DNA of 64,000 bases from assembly GCF_014699035.1 (NCBI RefSeq), contig NZ_JACXAA010000010.1, positions 124,001 to 188,000 of the forward strand, written 5' to 3'. Positions 52,823-60,773 of this stretch are shown piece after piece. The notes beneath the pieces were generated by a model. That model did not search any database. It was given only the letters and a program-made list of their open reading frames with translations, and was not told where the DNA came from. Both the position numbers and the translations under genes were made by a program. Within the stretch, counting starts at the first letter, position 1, and the number at the start of each line of letters is the position of its first letter. The stretch is from Spirosoma validum (GTDB lineage Bacteria > Bacteroidota > Bacteroidia > Cytophagales > Spirosomataceae).

Positions 52823-54283
52823 ATGAAACGTCTTATCATATTTTGCATTCCTTTCCTGTTTTTGGCGAGTTGTAATGTGCTGGATAAACAACCGTTACCA
52901 AGCATTACCCCCGAAAACTTCTTTAAAAGTGCCGACGATGCCGAAGCCGGTCTGACAGCCGCTTACGATGCGCTGCAACAAACGGGCGTATACGGTCAGG
53001 ACCTGAACGTAGTAGGCGAAATGCCATCTGACAACGTAACGAGCAGCAACGGCGATGTCAATGCGCTGGAACGCCTGATCTGGACGCCTTTGACCAGCCA
53101 GATGAACAATACGTTCCAGAATGCTTACATTGGCATCAACCGGGCCAATGCCGTACTGAAATACGTTTCGGGCATCCAGATGGATGAAACGCGCCGGAAT
53201 CAGATTCTTGGTGAAGCGCGTTTCCTGCGGGCATTGCATTATTTCAACCTGGTGCGGATGTATGGGGGGGTGCCGCTACGTCTCGAGCCAACCGAATCGG
53301 GTGATCCGGGCGTCGTAGCACTGGCAAAATCAACGGCTGAGCAGGTGTATGCGCAAATTGCAACGGACCTGCAACAGGCAGAACAATTGACGGCCACGAC
53401 TCTCGGTGGTCAGACGGCCAACCGGACACGGATCATCAAAACAGCGGCTAATGCCTTACAGGCGCGGGTTTATCTGACTCAAAGCCAATGGGCAGATGCG
53501 GCTACCGCGGCCAATAAAGTGATCACGAGCGGTTTGTATCAACTGTCGCTGAGCTTCAATGCCCTGTTTCCGCCCGACAACAATGCCGAGTCGATTGTTG
53601 AAGTTCAGTTTGCCGGCAATGCCGATGGTGGGTTTCTTCTACCCGACTTGCTGCTTCCGTCACCGCCCGCTACGTACTCGTTTCCGAAGTTTAATATTCC
53701 AACGACGGAACTGATTCAGTATGCCGATACACTGAACGATCTGCGCTGGAAGTTTACGGGTGAAGTAACATCTGCGGGGCGCAATCACGCCAGTTTCGTG
53801 ATGGGACGTTCGGCCAATGCGAATGACAACGGACCGTTTGTGTATAAGTGGCGGAGTAACCCGAACGCGTTCAACAGCCCTGACAATTATTATGTATTGC
53901 GGCTTGCTGACGTCATGCTGATGTACGCCGAAGCGTCAAACGAGCAGAACGGCCCGAACCAGCAGGCACTTACCCAGTTGAATTCGATACGTACACGGGC
54001 GGGCTTACCGGCTCTTACGCTTGCTACGTTGACAAAACAGACGTTCCGTGATGAAGTGGATCGTCAGCGTCGGCTGGAACTGGCGTTCGAGGGAGAACGG
54101 TGGTTTGATTTGCTACGTTACGCCCGGCATACACAAGCTGACGCCGGCGCTACGCATAAGGTGACGGCGCTGGACATTATTCAGCAGATTCGTGGTTCAC
54201 GGGATGCGAATTATCTGCTTTTCCCGATTCCGCAAAGCGAGATCAACAACAACGCGTTGATTCAGCAAAATCCTGGATATTAA
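52823..54283 (+). CDS. SusD/RagB-family nutrient-binding lipoprotein
   Basis: A 486-residue surface lipoprotein starting 10 bases after the SusC stop. Lipobox LASCN is at the N-terminus. TPR-like helices follow with SusD hallmarks: PENFFKSADDAEAGLTAAYD, RFLRALHYFNLVRMYGGVPL and the C-terminal VDRQRRLELAFEGERWFDLLRY motif. It ends in FPIPQSEINNNALIQQNPGY, the usual SusD terminus. It forms the lid over the SusC pore and binds the ligand sugar. Confidence 0.97.
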   Translation: MKRLIIFCIPFLFLASCNVLDKQPLPSITPENFFKSADDAEAGLTAAYDALQQTGVYGQDLNVVGEMPSDNVTSSNGDVNALERLIWTPLTSQMNNTFQNAYIGINRANAVLKYVSGIQMDETRRNQILGEARFLRALHYFNLVRMYGGVPLRLEPTESGDPGVVALAKSTAEQVYAQIATDLQQAEQLTATTLGGQTANRTRIIKTAANALQARVYLTQSQWADAATAANKVITSGLYQLSLSFNALFPPDNNAESIVEVQFAGNADGGFLLPDLLLPSPPATYSFPKFNIPTTELIQYADTLNDLRWKFTGEVTSAGRNHASFVMGRSANANDNGPFVYKWRSNPNAFNSPDNYYVLRLADVMLMYAEASNEQNGPNQQALTQLNSIRTRAGLPALTLATLTKQTFRDEVDRQRRLELAFEGERWFDLLRYARHTQADAGATHKVTALDIIQQIRGSRDANYLLFPIPQSEINNNALIQQNPGY

Positions 54284-54289
54284 TTCAGC

Positions 54290-54357
54290 TAACCACAGAG
54301 GTACGAAGAGCACAGAGATAGATCAATCACTTTGTGTTCTTTGTACCTCTGTGGTTA
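54290..54357. repeat. Inverted repeat of the ACCACAGAGG type
   Basis: Arms about 54290-54317 and 54330-54357 are nearly perfect complements (AACCACAGAGGTACGAAGAG and its complement with two A/G exchanges) over 28 bp. This kind of palindrome, based on ACCACAGAGG and CACAGAG units, is known as a dispersed element in unrelated bacteria. It lies between the SusD and GH30 genes. Confidence 0.8.
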
Positions 54358-54390
54358 ATTAAGATGTAATCTAACCCTACACTTCCATTC

Positions 54391-55812
54391 ATGCACAATT
54401 TACTAAAACAGAAAGCCGTTGCGTTAGCTTTCCTGGCTTTACTTGGTACAGGTTGTCAACGAAATTCGCTCAATCATACGACTTCGACTGGTGCTGAGTT
54501 TTGGCTGACCAATCCCGACCGGTCGGCTTTATTTGTCAAGCAACCAGGTACGCTACCCTTTAGCGCGACAACCAATCAGAATCCGACCATTGATGTTGAC
54601 GAGTCTCAGACGTTTCAATCCATTGACGGGTTCGGCTATACACTGACGGGTGGTAGCGCTATGCTTATCAATCGGATGGATGCGAAAACCCGGGCGGCTT
54701 TGCTAAAAGAGCTTTTTTCAACGGACGGCAACGGCATTGGCGTAAGTTACCTGCGTATCAGCATCGGTGCATCGGACCTGGATGATCATGTTTTCTCGTA
54801 TGATGACCTACCGGAAGGCCAGACGGATGCCAATCTGGAGAAATTTTCGCTGGCCCCCGATAAAGAGCACCTGCTTCCGATACTGAAAGAGATACTGGCA
54901 ATCAATCCGAACATCAAAATTTTGGGATCGCCCTGGTCACCGCCCACCTGGATGAAGACGAACAACAATTCAAAAGGAGGGAGCTTAAAACCAGAATTCT
55001 ACGATACGTATGCTCAATATTTCATCAAGTACATTCAGGGGATGAAAGCGGAAGGTATCCAAATCGATGCAATTACCATTCAGAACGAGCCGCTACATCC
55101 GGGCAACAATCCTAGTCTGTTGATGTTGGCGCAGGATCAGGCTACATTTATTAAGAAAAGTCTCGGCCCCGCTTTCCAGAAAGCGAATATCGACACCAAA
55201 ATTTTCCTGTACGATCACAACGCCGATCATCCTGACTACCCGATTTCGATCCTGAACGACCCCGAAGCGAAAAAGTACGTTGACGGTTCGGCGTTTCACC
55301 TGTATGCTGGCCCGATTACGGCGCTGACGGAGGTACACAACGCGCATCCCGACAAGAATCTGTACTTCACTGAACAATGGATCGGCGCTCCCGGTAATCT
55401 GAAAGGCGATTTGGCCTGGCACGTAAAAACGCTGATCATCGGCGCCACGCGGAACTGGAGTCGAACCGTACTGGAATGGAATCTAGCTGCCGACCCTAAA
55501 CAACAGCCACACACACCCGGCGGATGCACCGAATGTCTGGGCGCAATTACGGTGGATGGGAACACAATTACCCGAAATCCAGCGTACTATAACGTAGCGG
55601 TAGCTTCGAAGTTTGTTCGTCCCGGTTCCGTTCGTATTCAGTCCAATATGTCGGAAACGCTGCCTAACGTAGCATTCAAAACACCAGACGGCCGCAAAGT
55701 TGTGATTGTATTGAATACCAAAGAAACCACACAGGCCTTTAACATCCGCGAAAAAGGCAAGCTGATTAATACGTCACTCCCAGCTGGCTCCGTTGGTACC
55801 TACGTATGGTAA
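54391..55812 (+). CDS. Glycoside hydrolase family 30 lipoprotein
   Basis: A 473-residue GH30 enzyme (glucosylceramidase/beta-1,6-glucanase clan). Lipobox LLGTGC gives lipidated Cys22. The TIM barrel starts at FQSIDGFGYTLTGGSAMLIN and has GSPWSPPTWMKTN, the acid/base Glu233 in TIQNEPLHP and the nucleophile Glu328 in YFTEQWIGAP. A side beta domain at the C-terminus ends it (VVIVLNTKETTQAF). Both catalytic residues are present. Its place in the locus suggests hydrolysis of a beta-glucan whose products enter through the SusC/D pair. Exact linkage cannot be told from sequence. Confidence 0.94.
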   Translation: MHNLLKQKAVALAFLALLGTGCQRNSLNHTTSTGAEFWLTNPDRSALFVKQPGTLPFSATTNQNPTIDVDESQTFQSIDGFGYTLTGGSAMLINRMDAKTRAALLKELFSTDGNGIGVSYLRISIGASDLDDHVFSYDDLPEGQTDANLEKFSLAPDKEHLLPILKEILAINPNIKILGSPWSPPTWMKTNNNSKGGSLKPEFYDTYAQYFIKYIQGMKAEGIQIDAITIQNEPLHPGNNPSLLMLAQDQATFIKKSLGPAFQKANIDTKIFLYDHNADHPDYPISILNDPEAKKYVDGSAFHLYAGPITALTEVHNAHPDKNLYFTEQWIGAPGNLKGDLAWHVKTLIIGATRNWSRTVLEWNLAADPKQQPHTPGGCTECLGAITVDGNTITRNPAYYNVAVASKFVRPGSVRIQSNMSETLPNVAFKTPDGRKVVIVLNTKETTQAFNIREKGKLINTSLPAGSVGTYVW

Positions 55813-55976
55813 AAGTTGGATTGGTTGCATAGGTGTTCTGACTATGAAACGCTTCGTATACCATAAAATATGACCTCAAAGTATGCACGCGTGGCAGTAG
55901 TTGTATGATGTGCGAGATATAAAAGCTAGCCCTGTAAGGGCGACCTGTTAATAACTACGGGACATTCCTATTAAGC

Positions 55977-56025
55977 GAAGCTCCGGTAGGAGCGACCTAG
56001 ATTTTAGGTCGCTCCTACCGGAGCT
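55977..56025. repeat. Long inverted repeat, CTCCGGTAGGAGCGACC type
   Basis: Arms of about 22 bp centred on CTCCGGTAGGAGCGACCTA and its complement with a very small loop. Just upstream is a related-looking AGCCCTGTAAGGGCGACCTG unit (55926-55945). Such GGAGCGACC palindromes recur in many bacterial genomes as dispersed elements. Confidence 0.75.
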
Positions 56026-56080
56026 CTGATATTGTCGGGTCCAATTAGTTCTATTCGAAGAACATGCCTACGGCATTAGT

Positions 56081-56124
56081 AACGATAAAAGCCACCCTGC
56101 TTTCACAAAGTGGCTTTTATCGTT
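56081..56124. terminator. 15-bp convergent terminator after GH30 and the TspO-like gene
   Basis: Arms AACGATAAAAGCCAC (56081-56095) and GTGGCTTTTATCGTT (56110-56124), 14-base loop. The U-rich right arms fit intrinsic termination in either direction; the minus-strand TspO-like gene stops 13 bases away. Confidence 0.82.
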
Positions 56125-56136
56125 ATCTAAAACGGC

Positions 56137-57087
56137 TTAATCCAAGCCTTCTGCTTCAATGGGTTTCATGCGTTCACGGGCAATTCCTGCCTGATGCGGT
56201 TCGTCGATCTCGACTGAGCCAGCTAAAACTTCAGCCTCAACCTCATTTACTACGTAGTGGTCATACTCGTGAAATTTACCTTGAGGAAGCCAATAAGCTA
56301 ATAAGCCTGCGTAAGCTATGGCTAATGCTGCGGCTGTCCTGCCAACAATGGGCTCTTTTTCCCATTGACGGGTCGCAATGCCACCGAAACCAGCTACGAA
56401 TGGTAGCATGTACCAGGGATCGTTCAGGCGACGGGCGATAAAATAACCGGCTCCCGCTGTAGCTACCAGAATTCCCGCTGATATAGGCTCATCGTTCTCT
56501 TCTTCGGGAGTCCATGCGCCAAGAGTTAGCAATGTATTTGGAGTCCCCACTACGGTAGCTGCTGTAAGCCAGCCTGCGTAAAGGCTTACCGGAATACGCA
56601 GGTATTTTTCGGGAGCTGGCACATCCGTCTTGCCGATTTCCAGACTCTGGTGCAATCCTATGGCAATGGGCAGATTGATCTTGGTTACTATGTCGGAAAT
56701 GACGATGCTTTGTGGATCATTCTGAGAAAAGAATCGTCCGAAAATAGCATTACAGACCCAACTAGCCCACCACCAGGGTTGTGCGTTCTGATACCGTGGA
56801 TTATGTTCCTGGGATGGAAGAGCCTGATGGATCAGCAGAGCGCCCAAACCTGAATAAATCGTTGACCAAACCGTGCCGAATGCCCATCCTGCCGGAACAA
56901 TCTGATTTTTCTCGAACACCTCTTCGTATTCAACTGGTACGTCATACTCATATTCCGAACCAGACTGGTCAGCTTCGTGACGATCCCTACTTTCTTTTCG
57001 GGATTGAGCGCTGGATACCGATGTGTAGATGATACTGCCAACGGCAAAAACCGCAGTGGCAATACGCCAGAATGATGAATTTTTCAT
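56137..57087 (-). CDS. TspO/MBR-like membrane protein with extended N-terminus
   Basis: A 316-residue polytopic protein. An N-terminal membrane segment (TAVFAVGSIIYTSV) is followed by an acidic, Tyr/Glu-rich loop (about 25-58). The remainder has seven or so helices with TspO-like elements: IVPAGWAFGTVWSTIYSGLG (the Pro-x-Gly-Trp loop), NAQPWWWASWVCNAIFG and RIPVSLYAGWLTAATVVG. TspO proteins bind porphyrins or sterols in the membrane. The similarity is by pattern and not certain; another membrane protein of unknown function is possible. It lies 13 bases downstream of the SDR gene, so they are co-transcribed. Confidence 0.72.
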   Translation of the reverse strand: MKNSSFWRIATAVFAVGSIIYTSVSSAQSRKESRDRHEADQSGSEYEYDVPVEYEEVFEKNQIVPAGWAFGTVWSTIYSGLGALLIHQALPSQEHNPRYQNAQPWWWASWVCNAIFGRFFSQNDPQSIVISDIVTKINLPIAIGLHQSLEIGKTDVPAPEKYLRIPVSLYAGWLTAATVVGTPNTLLTLGAWTPEEENDEPISAGILVATAGAGYFIARRLNDPWYMLPFVAGFGGIATRQWEKEPIVGRTAAALAIAYAGLLAYWLPQGKFHEYDHYVVNEVEAEVLAGSVEIDEPHQAGIARERMKPIEAEGLD

Positions 57088-57100
57088 GAGATGCTACGTA

Positions 57101-58189
57101 TTAGGCGATGGCTTCGACTTCCTCTACTTCTTCCTCAGCTCGGTTTGTCAGTTCCCTGGCTTTCGCCTTGGTTGTCTTATACGTATCGAGAACCGAACTG
57201 ACTACGTTGTCGGCTACTGATGATAGTGTATCGGAGAGGGTATCCGCTAATGATTTGGCTTTGTACCGATACTTTGCCCGGTCGATTGCATCTGACTTCG
57301 CGTAGGCAAGTCCCAGTGCGATACCAGCTACTACAGCTATACCGATGCCAATCTCCCAGGCTATAGACGAATCGTCTTTCTCGGCAACCGGGTCTGGCTT
57401 CTGCTCCATTTTGTTCCGCATCATAGACGCTACCGCTTCCTGCGGGGCTACGTATGAAAGAATTTCGTAGGATTTATTTTTAAAACCACCTGGAACAATT
57501 TTATGCTTACCGGCCATCAGGGCGTCATAACCTGCTTGCGCAACCATAACAGGGTCCTGTACTTCGTCGGTGACTTTCGTATTTTCAGCACCCGCTTTGT
57601 TAAAGAAGTCCGTATCCGTAGCGTTCGGCAGCAGGGCTGTAATCGTTACGTTGGTGTCTTTTAACTCATTGATCAGCGACTGGGTGAAGTTATAGACATA
57701 AGCTTTCGTTCCCGCATAAACAGCCATTAATGGCGATGGGGCAATGGAGAGCAACGACGCCAGATTCAGGATTTTACCTTCGTTACGCGACAGCATATCG
57801 TATAAAAACAGCTTGGTCATTTGCGTTAGCGTCAGTACGTTGAGGTGAATCATAGCCTTCTCACGTTCCCAGTCGGTATCGGTTGCAAACAGGCCATATA
57901 ATCCGACGCCTGCATCGTTCACCAGCACGTCAACTGTGATTCCTTTCGCTTTTACCTGATTATAGACATCCTGAGCGGCATCCTCTGTCGATAGGTCTTT
58001 ACCAATGACAGTCACCTGCTGAGTGCCATAATTACTTTTAAATACTTCACCCAGACGGTCAAGTTTATCGTCGCTACGGGCTACTAGTACTAAATTATAG
58101 CCATCCTGTGCGAACAATTTGGCAAGTTCCTGGCCGATGCCACTAGAGGCACCGGTAATCAGAGCGGTTTTTCCTGTTTCGGTGTTCAT
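57101..58189 (-). CDS. Short-chain dehydrogenase with C-terminal membrane tail
   Basis: A 362-residue SDR. Residues 1-260 form a complete classical SDR: ALITGASSGIGQELA glycine motif, NDAG at 91-94, catalytic Ser145 and the YAGTK motif with Tyr158 and Lys162. After a short linker with Glu/Asp comes one hydrophobic helix at 278-297 (EIGIGIAVVAGIALGLAYA). A charged helical tail (Lys/Arg/Glu-rich, about 300-362) follows, unusual for an SDR. The tail may anchor the enzyme to the membrane, next to the TspO-like protein encoded downstream. The substrate is unknown. Confidence 0.88.
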   Translation of the reverse strand: MNTETGKTALITGASSGIGQELAKLFAQDGYNLVLVARSDDKLDRLGEVFKSNYGTQQVTVIGKDLSTEDAAQDVYNQVKAKGITVDVLVNDAGVGLYGLFATDTDWEREKAMIHLNVLTLTQMTKLFLYDMLSRNEGKILNLASLLSIAPSPLMAVYAGTKAYVYNFTQSLINELKDTNVTITALLPNATDTDFFNKAGAENTKVTDEVQDPVMVAQAGYDALMAGKHKIVPGGFKNKSYEILSYVAPQEAVASMMRNKMEQKPDPVAEKDDSSIAWEIGIGIAVVAGIALGLAYAKSDAIDRAKYRYKAKSLADTLSDTLSSVADNVVSSVLDTYKTTKAKARELTNRAEEEVEEVEAIA

Positions 58190-58346
58190 AACTTTTTAAA
58201 TCGTTAGTAACTAAAGATATTGAACCACCTCCGACTAAAGTTGTTTTGATTATCTACAGTCAGGCTTTCCTGTTGAACAACAAAAAATCAGCTATGCCGT
58301 ACTGGCTAATTGCCTGTAGAATTGATAAAACCAATGCACAAAGACC

Positions 58347-58904
58347 ATGAAAACACTATGGCTATTTATAGGACTTATCGGGGCAAGTGTCGGCTGTTCA
58401 TCGTATAAGGTTACCACGAACCGGACCGATAAAACGACGGACTGGGCATCTTATAGAACCTTTACATTCATCGATACAAACCGCATCGATCCAACACCCA
58501 GAGATACGTATCAGGCGTCTATCGAACAGGTCAAGCGAGCAGTGGCAACTGAATTAACCAATCGCGGGTATCAGCAAATTGCTAGTAATCAGATTGGTAC
58601 TTCGGCTGATTTACTGATCAATATTGGCGGAATCGTCCGTGAAAAAACGCAGACTCGCGAAACAACGATTTACGAAGCACCGCGTTACATTGGCCAGCGA
58701 CGGTATCACTGGCAGAGTCAGGAAGTGCCGGTTGGTACGTATCAGGAAGGGGCCGTAAATATTCACATTGTTGATGCACAGCGGAATAATCTGCTTTGGG
58801 ATGCCGTTGTGTCAAGCGTTTTGCGCAAAGGGAACGTAACGCCTGATCAGATTCAGGAAGGTGTTCATCAGCTATTCGCTAAATTTCCGGGAAGCCGTTC
58901 CTAA
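58347..58904 (+). CDS. DUF4136 lipoprotein
   Basis: A 185-residue lipoprotein (GASVGCSS lipobox, Cys17). The DUF4136 domain covers the rest: KTTDWASYRTFTFID, then RVATELTNRGYQQ-like residues and ADLLINIGGIVREK, with INIHIVDAQRNNLLWDAVVSSVL-type strands near the end. Family function is unknown; it is common in Bacteroidota and Proteobacteria envelopes. Monocistronic, with a hairpin terminator after the stop. Confidence 0.9.
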   Translation: MKTLWLFIGLIGASVGCSSYKVTTNRTDKTTDWASYRTFTFIDTNRIDPTPRDTYQASIEQVKRAVATELTNRGYQQIASNQIGTSADLLINIGGIVREKTQTRETTIYEAPRYIGQRRYHWQSQEVPVGTYQEGAVNIHIVDAQRNNLLWDAVVSSVLRKGNVTPDQIQEGVHQLFAKFPGSRS

Positions 58905-58908
58905 ACAG

Positions 58909-58938
58909 AAGCGCCTTCCCAGATTCGGGAAGGCGCTT
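58909..58938 (+). terminator. Terminator of the DUF4136 gene
   Basis: A 12-bp perfect stem (AAGCGCCTTCCC with its complement, 58909-58920 and 58927-58938) and 6-base loop, 5 bases after the stop. It is also near the stop of the convergent DUF937-OmpA gene. Confidence 0.85.
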
Positions 58939-58973
58939 GTTGATGAGCATGGAACGTATATGGTTGATTCGCT

Positions 58974-60272
58974 TTACTTCGCAACCACTTTCATGTCGAT
59001 TTTACGAAGGGCTGGTTTCCTGATTCGGGACGTATCGCGTAGACTTACCCCGGTGCCCCGACCAATAGCATCTACCCGAAGGTAATTGACACCCGCGTTT
59101 AACAATTGCTGTTTAATCAGATTGACTCGTTTGAATGACAGCGCCCGGTTGGTTGTACCCAGCATGGCATCATTGGCGTAGCCTACTAGCTGTATCTGAA
59201 GTTGCGGATACGTCTTTAATAACGTAGTTAATTCGCCGAGAGCGGCCTGAGAACCAGGTGTCAGGGAAAGTGAACCAGGCATAAAGGCAACGCCAGGCAG
59301 CGGGAAAACCCGGCCTTTAGGCAGCGCTGGGTTGGTCAGATAGGGTGTTAACAGTTGAGCCAGGCCACTAGCCACTGTTGCCGAAGCCGGGCTGGCAACG
59401 GAGAGTGACTTTGGCGCTTTAGGGTCGGCAGGAACAGCTAACGACCGCGTGACCGTATCGGCCTGAACGGTATCGCTGGTAATTGTCGTTACGTCACTAA
59501 TGCTTTCCCCCGAATATTTCTGCGTATTCTGGTAGATGTAATACCCGCCAGCCGCGAGTGCAACAACGACTAATGCGCCAAATCCCCATTTCGTGAGCGC
59601 ACCATTGTCGTTATCTGAGTCATCGACGTATTCGTAGCTCGCAGACGGACGAGTAGCTGTGGTTACCGTTTTTCCTGAGGTCTCAGCAGTAGCACGCCGG
59701 GCCGGAACGGCTGCCCCCGTTACAATCTGCTGAAGGCCAACTTTATCGATCAATCGGGGGAGGAATTCTTCCGGAACGGCATTGACCAGCGCGTCACGTT
59801 CGGAAAACAGCAGGGCCGCCAATCCGTCGGCGTCCAGTTTCCGGTCTTTTACCTGCTTACCCAAAACATGCAGTACGATCGTTGTGGTCAGGCCAAGCAG
59901 CGAAATAGCCGACGAATTCCGAATATTGGCATAGCTCGAAATCATGGTGCCGATCGAGCTTTTCATAGCAGGCAGCAAATGACTGATAACGTCGTTACCA
60001 TGCGTGATTAAGGTGTTTGTCTGAGCCGGATCACGCAACGTAGCATTCAGATTATCGATGAGCGAACCGTCGTAACGGCCTTTCTGAACGTGATTATAGA
60101 GCTGATTAACCCCAATCTCACTGGTTGTTCGTTTCATCAGACCGCCTACGATGGTATAGACAAGCCCGTTAACAGCTTTATTGGTTTTTTCGGTGGGCTC
60201 GTCAATATACGTAGCGATACGTGCTATAACGTCCGAATTGAATACTTCAGATAAATTGGCAAACAAATTCAT
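58974..60272 (-). CDS. DUF937 domain fused to an OmpA-type peptidoglycan-binding domain
   Basis: A 432-residue protein from the internal Met (MNLFANLSEVFNSD). The longer frame adds 24 residues that look like upstream sequence. The N-terminal DUF937 domain (about 1-180) is helical (VNGLVYTIVGGLMKRTTSE; NTLITHGNDVISHLL). A linker leads to one transmembrane helix (WGFGALVVVALAAGGYYIY) at about 250, then an OmpA C-terminal domain (TLLKTYPQLQIQLVGYANDAM; NAGVNYLRVDAIGRGTG) that binds the cell wall. The arrangement places DUF937 in the cytosol and OmpA in the periplasm. Function unknown. Confidence 0.9.
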   Translation of the reverse strand: MNLFANLSEVFNSDVIARIATYIDEPTEKTNKAVNGLVYTIVGGLMKRTTSEIGVNQLYNHVQKGRYDGSLIDNLNATLRDPAQTNTLITHGNDVISHLLPAMKSSIGTMISSYANIRNSSAISLLGLTTTIVLHVLGKQVKDRKLDADGLAALLFSERDALVNAVPEEFLPRLIDKVGLQQIVTGAAVPARRATAETSGKTVTTATRPSASYEYVDDSDNDNGALTKWGFGALVVVALAAGGYYIYQNTQKYSGESISDVTTITSDTVQADTVTRSLAVPADPKAPKSLSVASPASATVASGLAQLLTPYLTNPALPKGRVFPLPGVAFMPGSLSLTPGSQAALGELTTLLKTYPQLQIQLVGYANDAMLGTTNRALSFKRVNLIKQQLLNAGVNYLRVDAIGRGTGVSLRDTSRIRKPALRKIDMKVVAK

Positions 60273-60424
60273 ATAGTGAACGAACTCAATCAACGAGGAT
60301 AAATGGGTGCTATTACGTACATCACAACCTAAAACGGGCATCAAAGCACCTCAACAGTCTACACTCCATGAGTATCGACGATGGCAGTAGTGGGAGGAAT
60401 TCACCTCGGTAGCCTCTACTTCGA

Positions 60425-60472
60425 AACATCTACCCTGGGAGCATCCACTCCGGGAGCATCCACTCTGGGGAT
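60425..60472. repeat. Short tandem repeat GGGAGCATCCACTC
   Basis: Two full copies and a partial third of a GGGAGCATCCACTC-like unit (CTGGGAGCATCCACTCCGGG), lying in the spacer between the DUF937-OmpA gene and xseB. Confidence 0.6.
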
Positions 60473-60529
60473 AAAAATAGGGAAGGTTTGGCAAAGGTTT
60501 TATAAAGCCGACTAATAAAATTCCCGAAA

Positions 60530-60718
60530 TTATCGCTTGGGCAGCCGTTCGATAACTTCCTGATACTCCGTCTCAACAGCTCGAAGCCGTTCCTGACAGA
60601 AGGTAATCAACTCGCTGGCCAGACGAATCTTGGCTGGCAGTTCATCGAGCGGAATCTGTTCATTCTCAATTTCCTCAACCAACGTAGTCAGTTGATTGTA
60701 AGCGTCCTGATAAGTCAT
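60530..60718 (-). CDS. xseB: Exodeoxyribonuclease VII small subunit
   Basis: A 62-residue helical protein of the XseB family. It begins MTYQDAYNQLTTLVEEIENE and has the conserved LASELITFCQERLRAVE region. Several copies bind each large subunit to form the enzyme that degrades single-stranded DNA. It lies 55 bases downstream of xseA on the same strand, the usual paired arrangement. A short ORF like this is convincing only because of the neighbour and motifs. Confidence 0.92.
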   Translation of the reverse strand: MTYQDAYNQLTTLVEEIENEQIPLDELPAKIRLASELITFCQERLRAVETEYQEVIERLPKR

Positions 60719-60773
60719 TTCTGTGTGTAAGTTATAGAGCTGTGAAGTTTATATATACCGGCCCTCTGCAACT

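Larger units (their letters stand above)
55813..56136. other. Hairpin-rich spacer without a gene
   Basis: Three hairpins occupy this 324-base spacer: a short GCCCT/AGGGC element near 55928-55940, a long one at 55977-56025 and the terminator at 56081-56124. No credible reading frame or RNA gene was seen. Confidence 0.6.
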
